Virus record (IMG/VR): IMGVR_UViG_3300020472_000132
Location: 1-28,265 of that record
Reading direction: 5' to 3' (one strand)
Length of the DNA: 28,265 nucleotides
Source: a virus
The position numbers were made by a program, and so were the translations under genes. Shown piece by piece: positions 13,521 to 19,092 of the stretch (the first letter of the stretch is position 1; each line of letters begins with the position of its first letter). Under the pieces are notes generated by a model. That model ran no database searches. It was not told where the DNA came from and saw only the letters and a program-made list of their open reading frames with translations.

Positions 13521-16207
13521 TTTACGTTTTTCATCCTGAATACTATATTAATATCATTTATTTCAAAATCAGCTGGAACACTATTCCCATTAATATAAAA
13601 TTTTGCACTATATATATTATTACCTTGAGATGATGAAGTTGGTTTTAATTCAGCTAAAGTCCAATCAGTAGAAGAACTTTTATCTAATAAAGGAGTGTCG
13701 CTTCCACTGAATTGATAATAATTTGAAACATCTGATTCACCATTTGTTGCATACTTGCAAGTAACTCCACTAGCATCTCCTTTATAAGTGAGATAAATTT
13801 TATGAAGTCTTTTTCTTTGGCCCGGTTGTCCAAATGTCATATCCTTAGTTTGAAATTTAAGATTACCGGCAGCTGATGTATCATCCCATTTTTTAAAAGA
13901 CACATTAGAAGCGCTTGTTTTAGCGTGAATTAAATCATGATTCCAATCAACTACAAAATTAGATTTCTTATTACTATCATCAAATTTTGAATCACCAGTA
14001 ACCCAACTTTTAGTAACCATATCATATAAATAAACATCTCCTAATCCACCACTACCAGCAGTTCTTACTACTATTATTTGTCTTTTCTTTGGAAGGTATC
14101 CACACATAGGATTTGTTCCTATATGAGTAGCCCAATCACTTTCTTTGATAATTTGCATACCATTATTTTCTAATAGGTCATGGACTTGTCTTCCGTCATA
14201 CAAATAGCAACCTTCTTCATTTACCCAAGCTACACCGTAATCTGTTTCAGCAACGGAAGCTGGAGTTTTAATTCCTTTATGCATATGTGTCTCTTCTAAA
14301 AATTCTATTTCTTGAGATACATTTATTATATGCATTTTATGTTCTTTGTATTGTAATATTCTATCTGCGTATGATGCTAATGCTATTATTGAATCACCGT
14401 CTCTTACAGAAGCCTCTATTATCCTCCTAGACGGGAATACATCAAATTGATTAACATTAGACTTTAACATACCATCAGACCTTATTTCAGTAGTTCCATC
14501 TTCATTTTGCATTTCTATATTAGCTATATAAGCAACTCTGTTTGCAACAACAGCTGTTTTATATCTAGAAGATATAGATTTTTCATCTGATGATACACCA
14601 GTAATAGTTTCATACGAACCAACAAGATTCGGAGTTAATAAATTTTCTCTAGCTATTAAACAATTATATTCAGAATACACCGAATCAAAATCAAAATCAA
14701 AGTCAACTCCATTCGGATACACCTTTCCTTTTCCAAGAACTAAATCATATGCTGTCTGAAGATACCAATCTGTTTTTTGAGTTTCATCCTGTTCTCTCAT
14801 ATATAAATTGACTCCAGTTATTCTACTGTTCCAAAGACTAATATCTCCTATATTAAGTTTAATATTTGGACAATGATTACCAGTTGAAACTGTTTGTTGA
14901 AAAACTGTTGAATCATCTTTTTCATATAATTGCCTTATGAGGCTTTCCTGTTTTTCATCATAAATAAAAGATACACCAAAATTCCATTTCTTATCCCAAC
15001 CAACTCCTGTTCCGACAGAAGCCGTACTCCAAGCAGCTTCAACGTAAACATCCATTGGAGATAGACTATGGCTTGAGTTACCAGCGTCTATAGCTTGATA
15101 TAATTTTATAGAATCAATCTTTAAATTAGTAACATCACCACCTAAGTATTCATTGGATATAACTGCATAAAATCCTTTAGTAGTGTCTGATGAATCATCA
15201 GGCTTTCTAACTAATAATTCAGAGCTTGCCCCATGTGTATAATCTGTGTTATCAACATCCCAATAATAAGTTATTTCCGCTTGGTAATTATCACCGCTTA
15301 TCTTTGTCCCCCAATCAGAACCATTTTTATTGTAATCATGTTCATGAGCTCCAGATGAACTAAATGTTGTTGAATTATCAGCGTCTCCAATTTTAAAATC
15401 AAAATGAATAGTTTCGTCTTGAGACTCAGGGGCTGAATCATCATATTGATACTTAAACTTTACAACTGCTTTTGCAATATTTACAAAACTGTCATTAGTT
15501 GGAGCATTGCTAGTATCAATCCATATTTGTGAATATGTTTTAAAAAACGTATCAGCGTTGATAGAAGAATATGTATGTATGCTATCATCATAAGTAATAC
15601 CAGCAGATGCAATATTCTCATCAAACTTAGATGAGCTTGAAGGTTTTTCTATTTTTTGGTCTACAGTATACCATTTATTATACTCAACTTGCCTTGTGGA
15701 TTGCATTAATTTTCTATCTATATAACCATACCATTTATTTATATTTCTAAGATTTCCAAAAGCTCCATCGGAAATTCTTAAAGCCCCGTCTACATTGTAG
15801 AAACATGGTTTTAAATCAGTTCCGCTTTCTGGTTGACCTAAATCTATTATACCATATCCCCAATCATCATTAACTCTTGAATAAACATCAACAACTGAAT
15901 CAGTCTTGTTCATAAAAAATAAATAATCATCCCCAGTCTCAGCTGCGTTAATTGCACTTGCTGCCGCTAGGTTTCCTTTTGTCATATCATGGCTCATGTA
16001 ATGCAAACAATAGCCGGGCGTAATAGTGACTCCATTTAAAGTAGGAGCGTCATGAGCTACATTAGAGCCCATCATTCTTACCTTACCTATTTCATCTACC
16101 ATAATATCTTGAGCTAAAGAAAGTTCTTCAACCTTTATATCTCTTGGGTCTGCTTGACTATTTAATCCACCGTGAAATGGATTTATTTCCATTATTTGTT
16201 TAGGCAT
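13517..16207 (-). CDS. Tail nozzle / tail hub-type structural protein (896 aa)
   Basis: The N-terminus (residues 8-50) has NPFHGGLNSQADPRDIKVEE and then a DxIGKVRMMGS segment, close to the GGLN...PRD(L/I)...N(hydrophobic)...R pattern of phage tail nozzle or tubular-B/stabilisation proteins that I know from podoviruses. The body is beta-rich with many Asp/Ser/Tyr/Trp, consistent with a propeller or beta-sandwich. From about residue 590 a typical series follows: FPSRRIIEASVRDGDSIIAL, a YADRILQYKEHKMHIINVS stretch, ETDYGVAWVNEEGCYLYDG, and later a VYLYDMVTKSWVTGD repeat. It would form the distal tail channel and link the portal/adaptor side to fibres. ATG at 16207 overlaps the upstream stop by eight bases; the ribosome site is weak. 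A second ATG five codons in is possible. It precedes the internal virion genes, as expected for a short-tailed phage. Confidence 0.85.
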   Translation of the reverse strand: MPKQIMEINPFHGGLNSQADPRDIKVEELSLAQDIMVDEIGKVRMMGSNVAHDAPTLNGVTITPGYCLHYMSHDMTKGNLAAASAINAAETGDDYLFFMNKTDSVVDVYSRVNDDWGYGIIDLGQPESGTDLKPCFYNVDGALRISDGAFGNLRNINKWYGYIDRKLMQSTRQVEYNKWYTVDQKIEKPSSSSKFDENIASAGITYDDSIHTYSSINADTFFKTYSQIWIDTSNAPTNDSFVNIAKAVVKFKYQYDDSAPESQDETIHFDFKIGDADNSTTFSSSGAHEHDYNKNGSDWGTKISGDNYQAEITYYWDVDNTDYTHGASSELLVRKPDDSSDTTKGFYAVISNEYLGGDVTNLKIDSIKLYQAIDAGNSSHSLSPMDVYVEAAWSTASVGTGVGWDKKWNFGVSFIYDEKQESLIRQLYEKDDSTVFQQTVSTGNHCPNIKLNIGDISLWNSRITGVNLYMREQDETQKTDWYLQTAYDLVLGKGKVYPNGVDFDFDFDSVYSEYNCLIARENLLTPNLVGSYETITGVSSDEKSISSRYKTAVVANRVAYIANIEMQNEDGTTEIRSDGMLKSNVNQFDVFPSRRIIEASVRDGDSIIALASYADRILQYKEHKMHIINVSQEIEFLEETHMHKGIKTPASVAETDYGVAWVNEEGCYLYDGRQVHDLLENNGMQIIKESDWATHIGTNPMCGYLPKKRQIIVVRTAGSGGLGDVYLYDMVTKSWVTGDSKFDDSNKKSNFVVDWNHDLIHAKTSASNVSFKKWDDTSAAGNLKFQTKDMTFGQPGQRKRLHKIYLTYKGDASGVTCKYATNGESDVSNYYQFSGSDTPLLDKSSSTDWTLAELKPTSSSQGNNIYSAKFYINGNSVPADFEINDINIVFRMKNVK

Positions 16208-16439
16208 TTTCTGATTCTATATCTTCTATAATAAGATTCTGAGCATGTTCTGGTAATTCACATAATGTACAATCATCTTCTGTGAAATCGTATTCAGAAT
16301 TAGCATCATGATTAAATACATCTAATCGAAGACCGCCTTCAACTCCTTTTAATCCAGCTCCTCTTACTTCTCGTACCGCTTGGTCTCTGGATTCCTGAAT
16401 GGCATTAATCTGTTCAATGATTCTTTGCGTTTGCGACAT
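16200..16439 (-). CDS. Small acidic protein with CxxC (79 aa), overlapping the upstream gene by 76 nt
   Basis: A helical, charged N-terminus (IIEQINAIQESRDQAVREV) is followed by a Gly-rich turn and an acidic tail with CTLC at residues 57-60 in DDCTLCELPEHA. ATG at 16439 is preferred over the in-frame GTG at 16448 because AAAGGAG (16448-16454) sits eight bases before the ATG but abuts the GTG. The first 76 bases are also read in another frame as the C-terminal part of the 59-aa CxxC gene. The stop overlaps the nozzle gene start. The function is unknown; the CxxC could bind a metal or form a disulfide. Confidence 0.75.
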   Translation of the reverse strand: MSQTQRIIEQINAIQESRDQAVREVRGAGLKGVEGGLRLDVFNHDANSEYDFTEDDCTLCELPEHAQNLIIEDIESENA

Positions 16440-16543
16440 CTTCCACACTCCTTTATTCTTCCTCCGGTGACAGTTTTAATTACACGACTAACGGTGTCAC
16501 CAAGACCCTTGTCATGTCCAAACAAATCTACCCTTTTAGACAT
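16364..16543 (-). CDS. Basic 59-aa protein with CGRCRKRKE motif (short gene)
   Basis: The reading frame ATG 16543 to TAA 16364 encodes 59 residues: a GDTVSR-type helix and then ECGRCRKRKESLNRLMPF at residues 32-49. A CxxCxxRKxxLNxxxPF layout is one I recall in small phage proteins of unknown function; the two Cys (C33, C36) with flanking basics look like a knuckle or turn. The start is a TAATG overlap with the 78-aa gene and AAAGG lies six bases upstream, so the start is well supported. Its last 76 bases overlap the 79-aa gene out of frame. It may bind nucleic acid or scaffold protein; this is unproven. Confidence 0.8.
   Translation of the reverse strand: MSKRVDLFGHDKGLGDTVSRVIKTVTGGRIKECGRCRKRKESLNRLMPFRNPETKRYEK
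16448..16454 (-). promoter_or_regulatory. Ribosome binding site deciding the 79-aa gene start
   Basis: AAAGGAG on the minus strand, eight bases upstream of ATG 16439 and directly touching GTG 16448. This spacing favours the ATG. It lies inside the coding frame of the 59-aa gene. Confidence 0.7.
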
Positions 16544-16779
16544 TAATAACCTTTACCTTGCTTATGACCTTTGCCATATTGAAGACTATCTGCACGTTGT
16601 ACATTTCTTTTAAGTTTATTCATCGTTCTAGCATTTTTAGATTTAGCCATTTCCCACATTACTTTATCTTGCTCTTCTTGTTTTGTGGAACTTGCTTTTT
16701 GGTTTGGATAGCATGCTTTATGAGCTTTAGCTCTAGACATGCCTTTTTCCATTAATTTCTCTACACATTTTTTTGGCAT
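16543..16779 (-). CDS. Lysine-rich small protein with two cysteines (78 aa)
   Basis: The N-terminus is MPKKCVEKLMEKGMSRAKAH followed by KACYP, placing Cys at 5 and 23 on what looks like a helix-turn-helix-sized segment. The remainder is Lys/Gln/Asn-rich, ending in a Gly/Lys repeat (YGKGHKQGKGY). AAAAGGA lies seven bases before ATG, and the preceding stop is one base away. Such CV...LM..GMSRA.A..ACYP peptides are familiar to me from phage genomes without a known role. Strong positive charge suggests contact with DNA or RNA, or packing in the virion. This is inference. Confidence 0.8.
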   Translation of the reverse strand: MPKKCVEKLMEKGMSRAKAHKACYPNQKASSTKQEEQDKVMWEMAKSKNARTMNKLKRNVQRADSLQYGKGHKQGKGY

Positions 16780-16780
16780 A

Positions 16781-17059
16781 TTATTTTCCTTTTTTAGCTT
16801 CCATCATTTTCATTCTATCTTTTTTAGAAACTGGTTTTTTAGGATTGTCATGTTTGCATCCAGCTAGGCTAGAGTATCCTAACTTTTTCCATTGCGCACA
16901 TTTATCTTTACTTTTCCATGGTTTGATTTTATCCATCGCACCTTTAACTTTATTTTTAGGAATTTTCATATTGTATTTCCTCTTACCGCCTGTTTTTAAT
17001 TTACTTCCTCTACCTGTGTCTTCAGAAGAGACATCAGATAATCCAATTACGTCAGCCAT
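16781..17059 (-). CDS. Lysine-rich small protein (92 aa) with WKSKDKCAQWKK...GCKHD
   Basis: The acidic/neutral N-terminus (MADVIGLSDVSSEDTGRGSK) is followed by a very basic body (TGGKRKYNMKIPKNKVKGAM) and a Cys/Trp segment with C54 in KDKCAQWKKLGY and C68 in AGCKHDNPKK. The C-terminus is KKDRMKMMEAKKGK. The start overlaps the previous stop by eight bases (ATGGCTGA), and the ribosome site is weak. Composition is consistent with a nucleic-acid-binding or head-internal protein, but no family is recognised. It sits in a run of similar basic mini-proteins. Confidence 0.8.
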   Translation of the reverse strand: MADVIGLSDVSSEDTGRGSKLKTGGKRKYNMKIPKNKVKGAMDKIKPWKSKDKCAQWKKLGYSSLAGCKHDNPKKPVSKKDRMKMMEAKKGK

Positions 17060-17198
17060 TTATACCCATTCTGCTATTTAGTTTAGCAACTTGCTCTTTT
17101 AAATGTTCTAATTCATCTAATAAAAAAGTAATTGCCTTGCTCAACTCGCTTTGAACATCGTCTTTTTTTGTTGTTTTTTGTTCTTTTGCTTTTGGCAT
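17052..17198 (-). CDS. Small coiled-coil protein (48 aa)
   Basis: A lysine-rich head (MPKAKEQKTTKKDD) is followed by an amphipathic helix of about 30 residues (SKAITFLLDELEHLKEQVAK, then LNSRM) with Leu/Ile/Val at heptad-like positions. The longer in-frame reading from 17270 (72 aa) is rejected: it would run through the upstream gene and lacks a ribosome site, whereas AAAGGA lies six bases before ATG 17198. It is probably a small oligomerising accessory protein. No known family. Confidence 0.75.
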   Translation of the reverse strand: MPKAKEQKTTKKDDVQSELSKAITFLLDELEHLKEQVAKLNSRMGING

Positions 17199-17204
17199 AG
17201 TATT

Positions 17205-17210
17205 TCCTTT
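17205..17210 (-). promoter_or_regulatory. Ribosome binding site deciding the 48-aa coiled-coil gene start
   Basis: AAAGGA on the minus strand, six bases from ATG 17198, in the short gap after the upstream stop. It supports the short reading over the 72-codon one. Confidence 0.65.
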
Positions 17211-17403
17211 ATTTAGCTCCGAAGACCTTTGACCAGAATCCTTTCTTTTTCTTCTTACCTTTCTGTCCAATCTTCTTACCTTTTTTCTTTTTCTTTTTTA
17301 CATCTTCCATAGCAACTATAGCTGAATCTGTTTGTACTGGTTCGGGTTTCGCGGGGCTACCATTAACTATTGCCATGAAAAGTATCATTTCAATTACTTT
17401 CAT
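17209..17403 (-). CDS. Small protein with hydrophobic N-terminus and poly-lysine body (64 aa)
   Basis: The N-terminus MKVIEMILFMAIVNGSPA is a short hydrophobic segment ending in a signal-like SPA, followed by a Pro/Asp/Glu linker and then dense lysine runs (VKKKKKKGKKIGQKGKKKKK) ending FWSKVFGAK. It could be membrane-anchored or secreted with a basic tail, or the hydrophobic segment may be a packing helix. I prefer ATG 17403; GTG 17412 in frame (67 aa) has AAGG upstream and cannot be excluded. It overlaps no stop of the 58-aa gene if ATG is used (one-base gap). Function unknown. Confidence 0.7.
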   Translation of the reverse strand: MKVIEMILFMAIVNGSPAKPEPVQTDSAIVAMEDVKKKKKKGKKIGQKGKKKKKGFWSKVFGAK

Positions 17404-17404
17404 T

Positions 17405-17581
17405 TTAGACACCTAACCTTTTTAACAATACTCCTTTGATTATTTTCCAAAGCGCTTCTAGTATTGCTTTTTCTGTTTTTTCACTAATTATTGGGATATC
17501 AACAGCTTTGTTAATTTCATCAATAATCTCATCTTTTGTTTTATCAGATAATAACTCATCTGCAATCATCTTAACTAACAT
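17405..17581 (-). CDS. Small amphipathic-helix protein (58 aa)
   Basis: The sequence begins MLVKMIADELLSDKTKDEII and ends in an amphipathic segment (EALWKIIKGVLLKRLGV) that could lie on a membrane. A middle AVDIPIISEKTEKAI segment connects the two helices. The start at ATG 17581 has AAAGGAG five bases upstream and forms TAATG with the upstream 48-aa TM gene. The longer in-frame reading from 17677 overlaps that gene and is rejected. The location after several membrane peptides suggests involvement in lysis or membrane contact; this is weak. Confidence 0.78.
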   Translation of the reverse strand: MLVKMIADELLSDKTKDEIIDEINKAVDIPIISEKTEKAILEALWKIIKGVLLKRLGV

Positions 17582-17727
17582 TACGACTCCTTTATTTTCT
17601 TTGTTTTTAAATATAAATAATAAATCTGAACTGCAAACATTATACACATTAAAATGCCTGACAATAAATCTGTCCAATATACAAATCCTAATCCTGTTGT
17701 CATCCCAGTTGCCCTTAAACTATCCAT
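17581..17727 (-). CDS. Single-TM small protein, holin-like (48 aa; short gene)
   Basis: The frame from ATG 17727 to TAA 17581 encodes MDSLRATGMTTGLGFVYWTD, then a hydrophobic segment (LLSGILMCIMFAVQIYYLYL) of about 20 residues and a basic tail KTKKIKES. One TM helix with a positive C-terminus suggests N-out/C-in insertion. Both ends are TAATG overlaps with neighbours, strong evidence that it is a real gene. Size and topology fit small phage holins or other membrane accessory peptides. No sequence family is claimed. Confidence 0.8.
   Translation of the reverse strand: MDSLRATGMTTGLGFVYWTDLLSGILMCIMFAVQIYYLYLKTKKIKES
17587..17593 (-). promoter_or_regulatory. Ribosome binding site deciding the 58-aa gene start
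   Basis: AAAGGAG on the minus strand, five bases from ATG 17581, lying within the last codons of the 48-aa TM gene. It rules against the longer reading from 17677. Confidence 0.7.
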
Positions 17728-18044
17728 TAATGTTTCCCATTTATTCTACTTAAAGAACCATCTATTCTTGAAACTTGATTATCTAAATCATTTATTTCTT
17801 TTGTTAATGCATCAAACTTTCTATCTAATTTATCATCCGATTGATTCCATCTTCCAATAAGTTTAATGACCATCGACTCCATATTTTCAAGAGTTTCTGA
17901 TTGTCCCCTATTTTCTGTTTTTAAATCTTCTAATACTTCTTGTTGCTTAGCTGCTTTATTTGACATTTGCACTACTAAATATACAAACATAGCACCAACA
18001 ACACCAATCATGCCAGCTTCACCGTATAATGCTAAAAAATCCAT
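17727..18044 (-). CDS. Membrane-anchored coiled-coil protein (105 aa)
   Basis: Residues 10-27 (EAGMIGVVGAMFVYLVVQMS region) form one TM helix, followed by about 75 residues of charged helical heptads (QQEVLEDLKTENRGQSETLE and onward, then IDGSLSRINGKH). The layout (short N-terminus, TM, long soluble coiled coil) fits holin-associated or inner-membrane spanin-like proteins, and also tail accessory proteins. Both ends are TAATG overlaps with the neighbouring membrane genes. I see no amidase, lysozyme or peptidase motif. Function is inferred from topology only. Confidence 0.82.
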   Translation of the reverse strand: MDFLALYGEAGMIGVVGAMFVYLVVQMSNKAAKQQEVLEDLKTENRGQSETLENMESMVIKLIGRWNQSDDKLDRKFDALTKEINDLDNQVSRIDGSLSRINGKH

Positions 18045-18340
18045 TATTTCTTTTTCCTACCTAATGCTTTTTCATACCATTTTAATTCTTCTTCTAATTC
18101 AGCAAATCTTTCTTGTTCTTCAGCAATATGTTTTTGAACTAATTCTGCTATTTGAATATCAGACTCATAAACCTTTTTTTCAAGGTCAATAATCCTCGTT
18201 TCAATTCTCCAATAACCATAAACCAAAGTTGCGACAAGAACGCATCCTTGTGCAAGCCATTTAAGATTAATGCTAACAATGGCGTTGTCATCAAGAACGG
18301 TAGCGCGATAACTTCTAGCGGTATCTGGCTTTCCACTCAC
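18044..18340 (-). CDS. Membrane-anchored coiled-coil protein, i-spanin-like topology (98 aa, GTG start)
   Basis: From GTG 18340 the protein begins MSGKPDTARS, has a TM helix near residues 28-47 (LKWLAQGCVLVATLVYGYW), then a Glu/Lys-rich coiled coil to the end (IIDLEKKVYESDIQIAELVQ, then EERFAELEEELKWYEKAL). GTG was chosen because it forms a GTGA four-base overlap with the 45-aa lipoprotein-like gene and GGAGGT lies three bases upstream; an upstream TTG reading (18367) would give 107 aa. The topology resembles the inner-membrane partner of spanin pairs. The lipoprotein-like gene directly before it strengthens that reading, but gene order is the reverse of lambda Rz/Rz1. Confidence 0.78.
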   Translation of the reverse strand: MSGKPDTARSYRATVLDDNAIVSINLKWLAQGCVLVATLVYGYWRIETRIIDLEKKVYESDIQIAELVQKHIAEEQERFAELEEELKWYEKALGRKKK

Positions 18341-18474
18341 TTCACCTCCCATCCGCATACAGACCAACCAGAGTCACACCCTGTTAATATAGTCATTACA
18401 AAAATAACCAATAAAAACAGGATGTACCCTGTAATCATCTGATGCTCAGGTTTAGTATTTTTCCACGAAAACAT
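18337..18474 (-). CDS. Lipoprotein-like membrane peptide (45 aa; short gene)
   Basis: The frame from ATG 18474 to TGA 18337 encodes a charged N-terminus (MFSWKNTKPEHQ), a hydrophobic stretch (YILFLLVIFVMTI), and LTGC at residues 30-33, which fits a lipobox with Cys33. After it comes a short DSGWSVCGWEVK tail with a second Cys. If processed, the mature peptide would be only 13 residues, with Asp at +2, an inner-membrane retention signal in enteric bacteria. Alternatively it stays as an uncleaved TM peptide. The stop overlaps the next gene (GTGA). The ribosome site is weak. It may be a spanin- or holin-type lysis peptide. Confidence 0.7.
   Translation of the reverse strand: MFSWKNTKPEHQMITGYILFLLVIFVMTILTGCDSGWSVCGWEVK
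18344..18349 (-). promoter_or_regulatory. Ribosome binding site for the GTG-started 98-aa gene
   Basis: GGAGGT on the minus strand, three bases from GTG 18340 and inside the lipoprotein-like gene. The spacing is short; another GTG four bases further opens the out-of-frame 62-codon reading, so the site alone does not settle the choice. Confidence 0.5.
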
Positions 18475-18500
18475 ATTGCACTTTGATGTTGTAGCTTGTA

Positions 18501-18737
18501 CTACTCGACCACTTCTGCTTCTTCACCATTATCTTCAAGAGCCTCTTCTAATTTCTTCATAAAGAATTCTCTTCCACCAGTCAACTGGTCTAGATTGAAT
18601 TGCGAACCTGCAATCTTCCTATCTAGGTCAGCCACATGATTTACAAGCATTGCTTGTTCTTCTGTGAAGTCTTCAGGTTTATACTCAACATCATTGATAA
18701 CAACTTTCTGAGTTTCTTTTTTTGTTTTATCAGACAT
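18501..18737 (-). CDS. Small helical phage protein, DUF6447-like (78 aa)
   Basis: Residues 10-25 (KVVINDVEYKPEDFTEEQAM) followed by LVNHVADLDRKIAGSQFNLD and an acidic tail match a short layout, I/V-(D/N)-(G/D)-x-E-Y then helix-turn-helix, that I associate from memory with DUF6447 proteins of cyanophages and other marine phages. The match is unverified. AAAAGGA lies six bases before the ATG. It is hydrophilic, with no TM segment. No function is known to me; it occurs between the fibre and the membrane genes. Confidence 0.82.
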   Translation of the reverse strand: MSDKTKKETQKVVINDVEYKPEDFTEEQAMLVNHVADLDRKIAGSQFNLDQLTGGREFFMKKLEEALEDNGEEAEVVE

Positions 18738-18752
18738 TATTTATCCTTTTGT

Positions 18753-19076
18753 TTACAGAGCTTTTATATCAGTCTTCAAGGCTTCCCACCCTGCTTTGAC
18801 TGCTGTTTGCTCTGCTATGTTATTGTCGCATCTTGCAATTTCATTATCACAATCTGCAACGGTTACGGTTTGAACATTATCAGTACCTGCAGCCCCAGTC
18901 TCAGGGTCGAAGGTCTTCTTTGTTAGTTTGATTTCTTCATGGCTCACTTCAGCACTTGCTTTACGAACCACAACGCCTTTATCATCTTTTACTTCTGAAA
19001 CAGCAGGAGCATCGACTACCTTAGTCTTCGCCACCGACCATTTCTTGTTTTTCTTTCTGGTTGCATAGTCTTTCAT
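18753..19076 (-). CDS. Hypothetical soluble protein (107 aa)
   Basis: A basic N-terminus (MKDYATRKKNKKWSVAKTKV) leads to a Val/Lys/Glu-rich beta-prone section with an FDPETGAAGTDN loop and then a helical tail (DCDNEIARCDNNIAEQTAVK) carrying two Cys. AAAAGGAG lies six bases upstream of ATG, one of the strongest ribosome sites in the window, so this gene is probably translated independently of the fibre gene before it. The C-terminal helix with N/D-x-x-I-A-x-x-x-x-x-I repeats resembles small phage proteins that accompany tail fibres. Role unknown. Confidence 0.82.
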   Translation of the reverse strand: MKDYATRKKNKKWSVAKTKVVDAPAVSEVKDDKGVVVRKASAEVSHEEIKLTKKTFDPETGAAGTDNVQTVTVADCDNEIARCDNNIAEQTAVKAGWEALKTDIKAL

Positions 19077-19092
19077 TCTATACTCCTTTTTA

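Noticed and set aside
17582-17677. Longer 90-codon reading of the 58-aa gene
   Set aside because: The added 32 codons fall within the 48-aa TM gene and lack a ribosome site, while ATG 17581 has AAAGGAG at five bases and a TAATG junction.
18148-18336. 62-codon minus-strand frame starting at GTG eight bases after GGAGG, with a hydrophobic middle
   Set aside because: Conflicts with the 98-aa TM/coiled-coil frame, which continues into a TAATG junction with the next gene and has a coherent coiled coil. The 62-codon stop meets no neighbour. The better SD spacing is noted but not decisive.
18484-18497. GTAG...CTAC inverted repeat before the lipoprotein-like gene
   Set aside because: Four-base stem with a six-base loop and no T-run; too weak for a terminator or operator.
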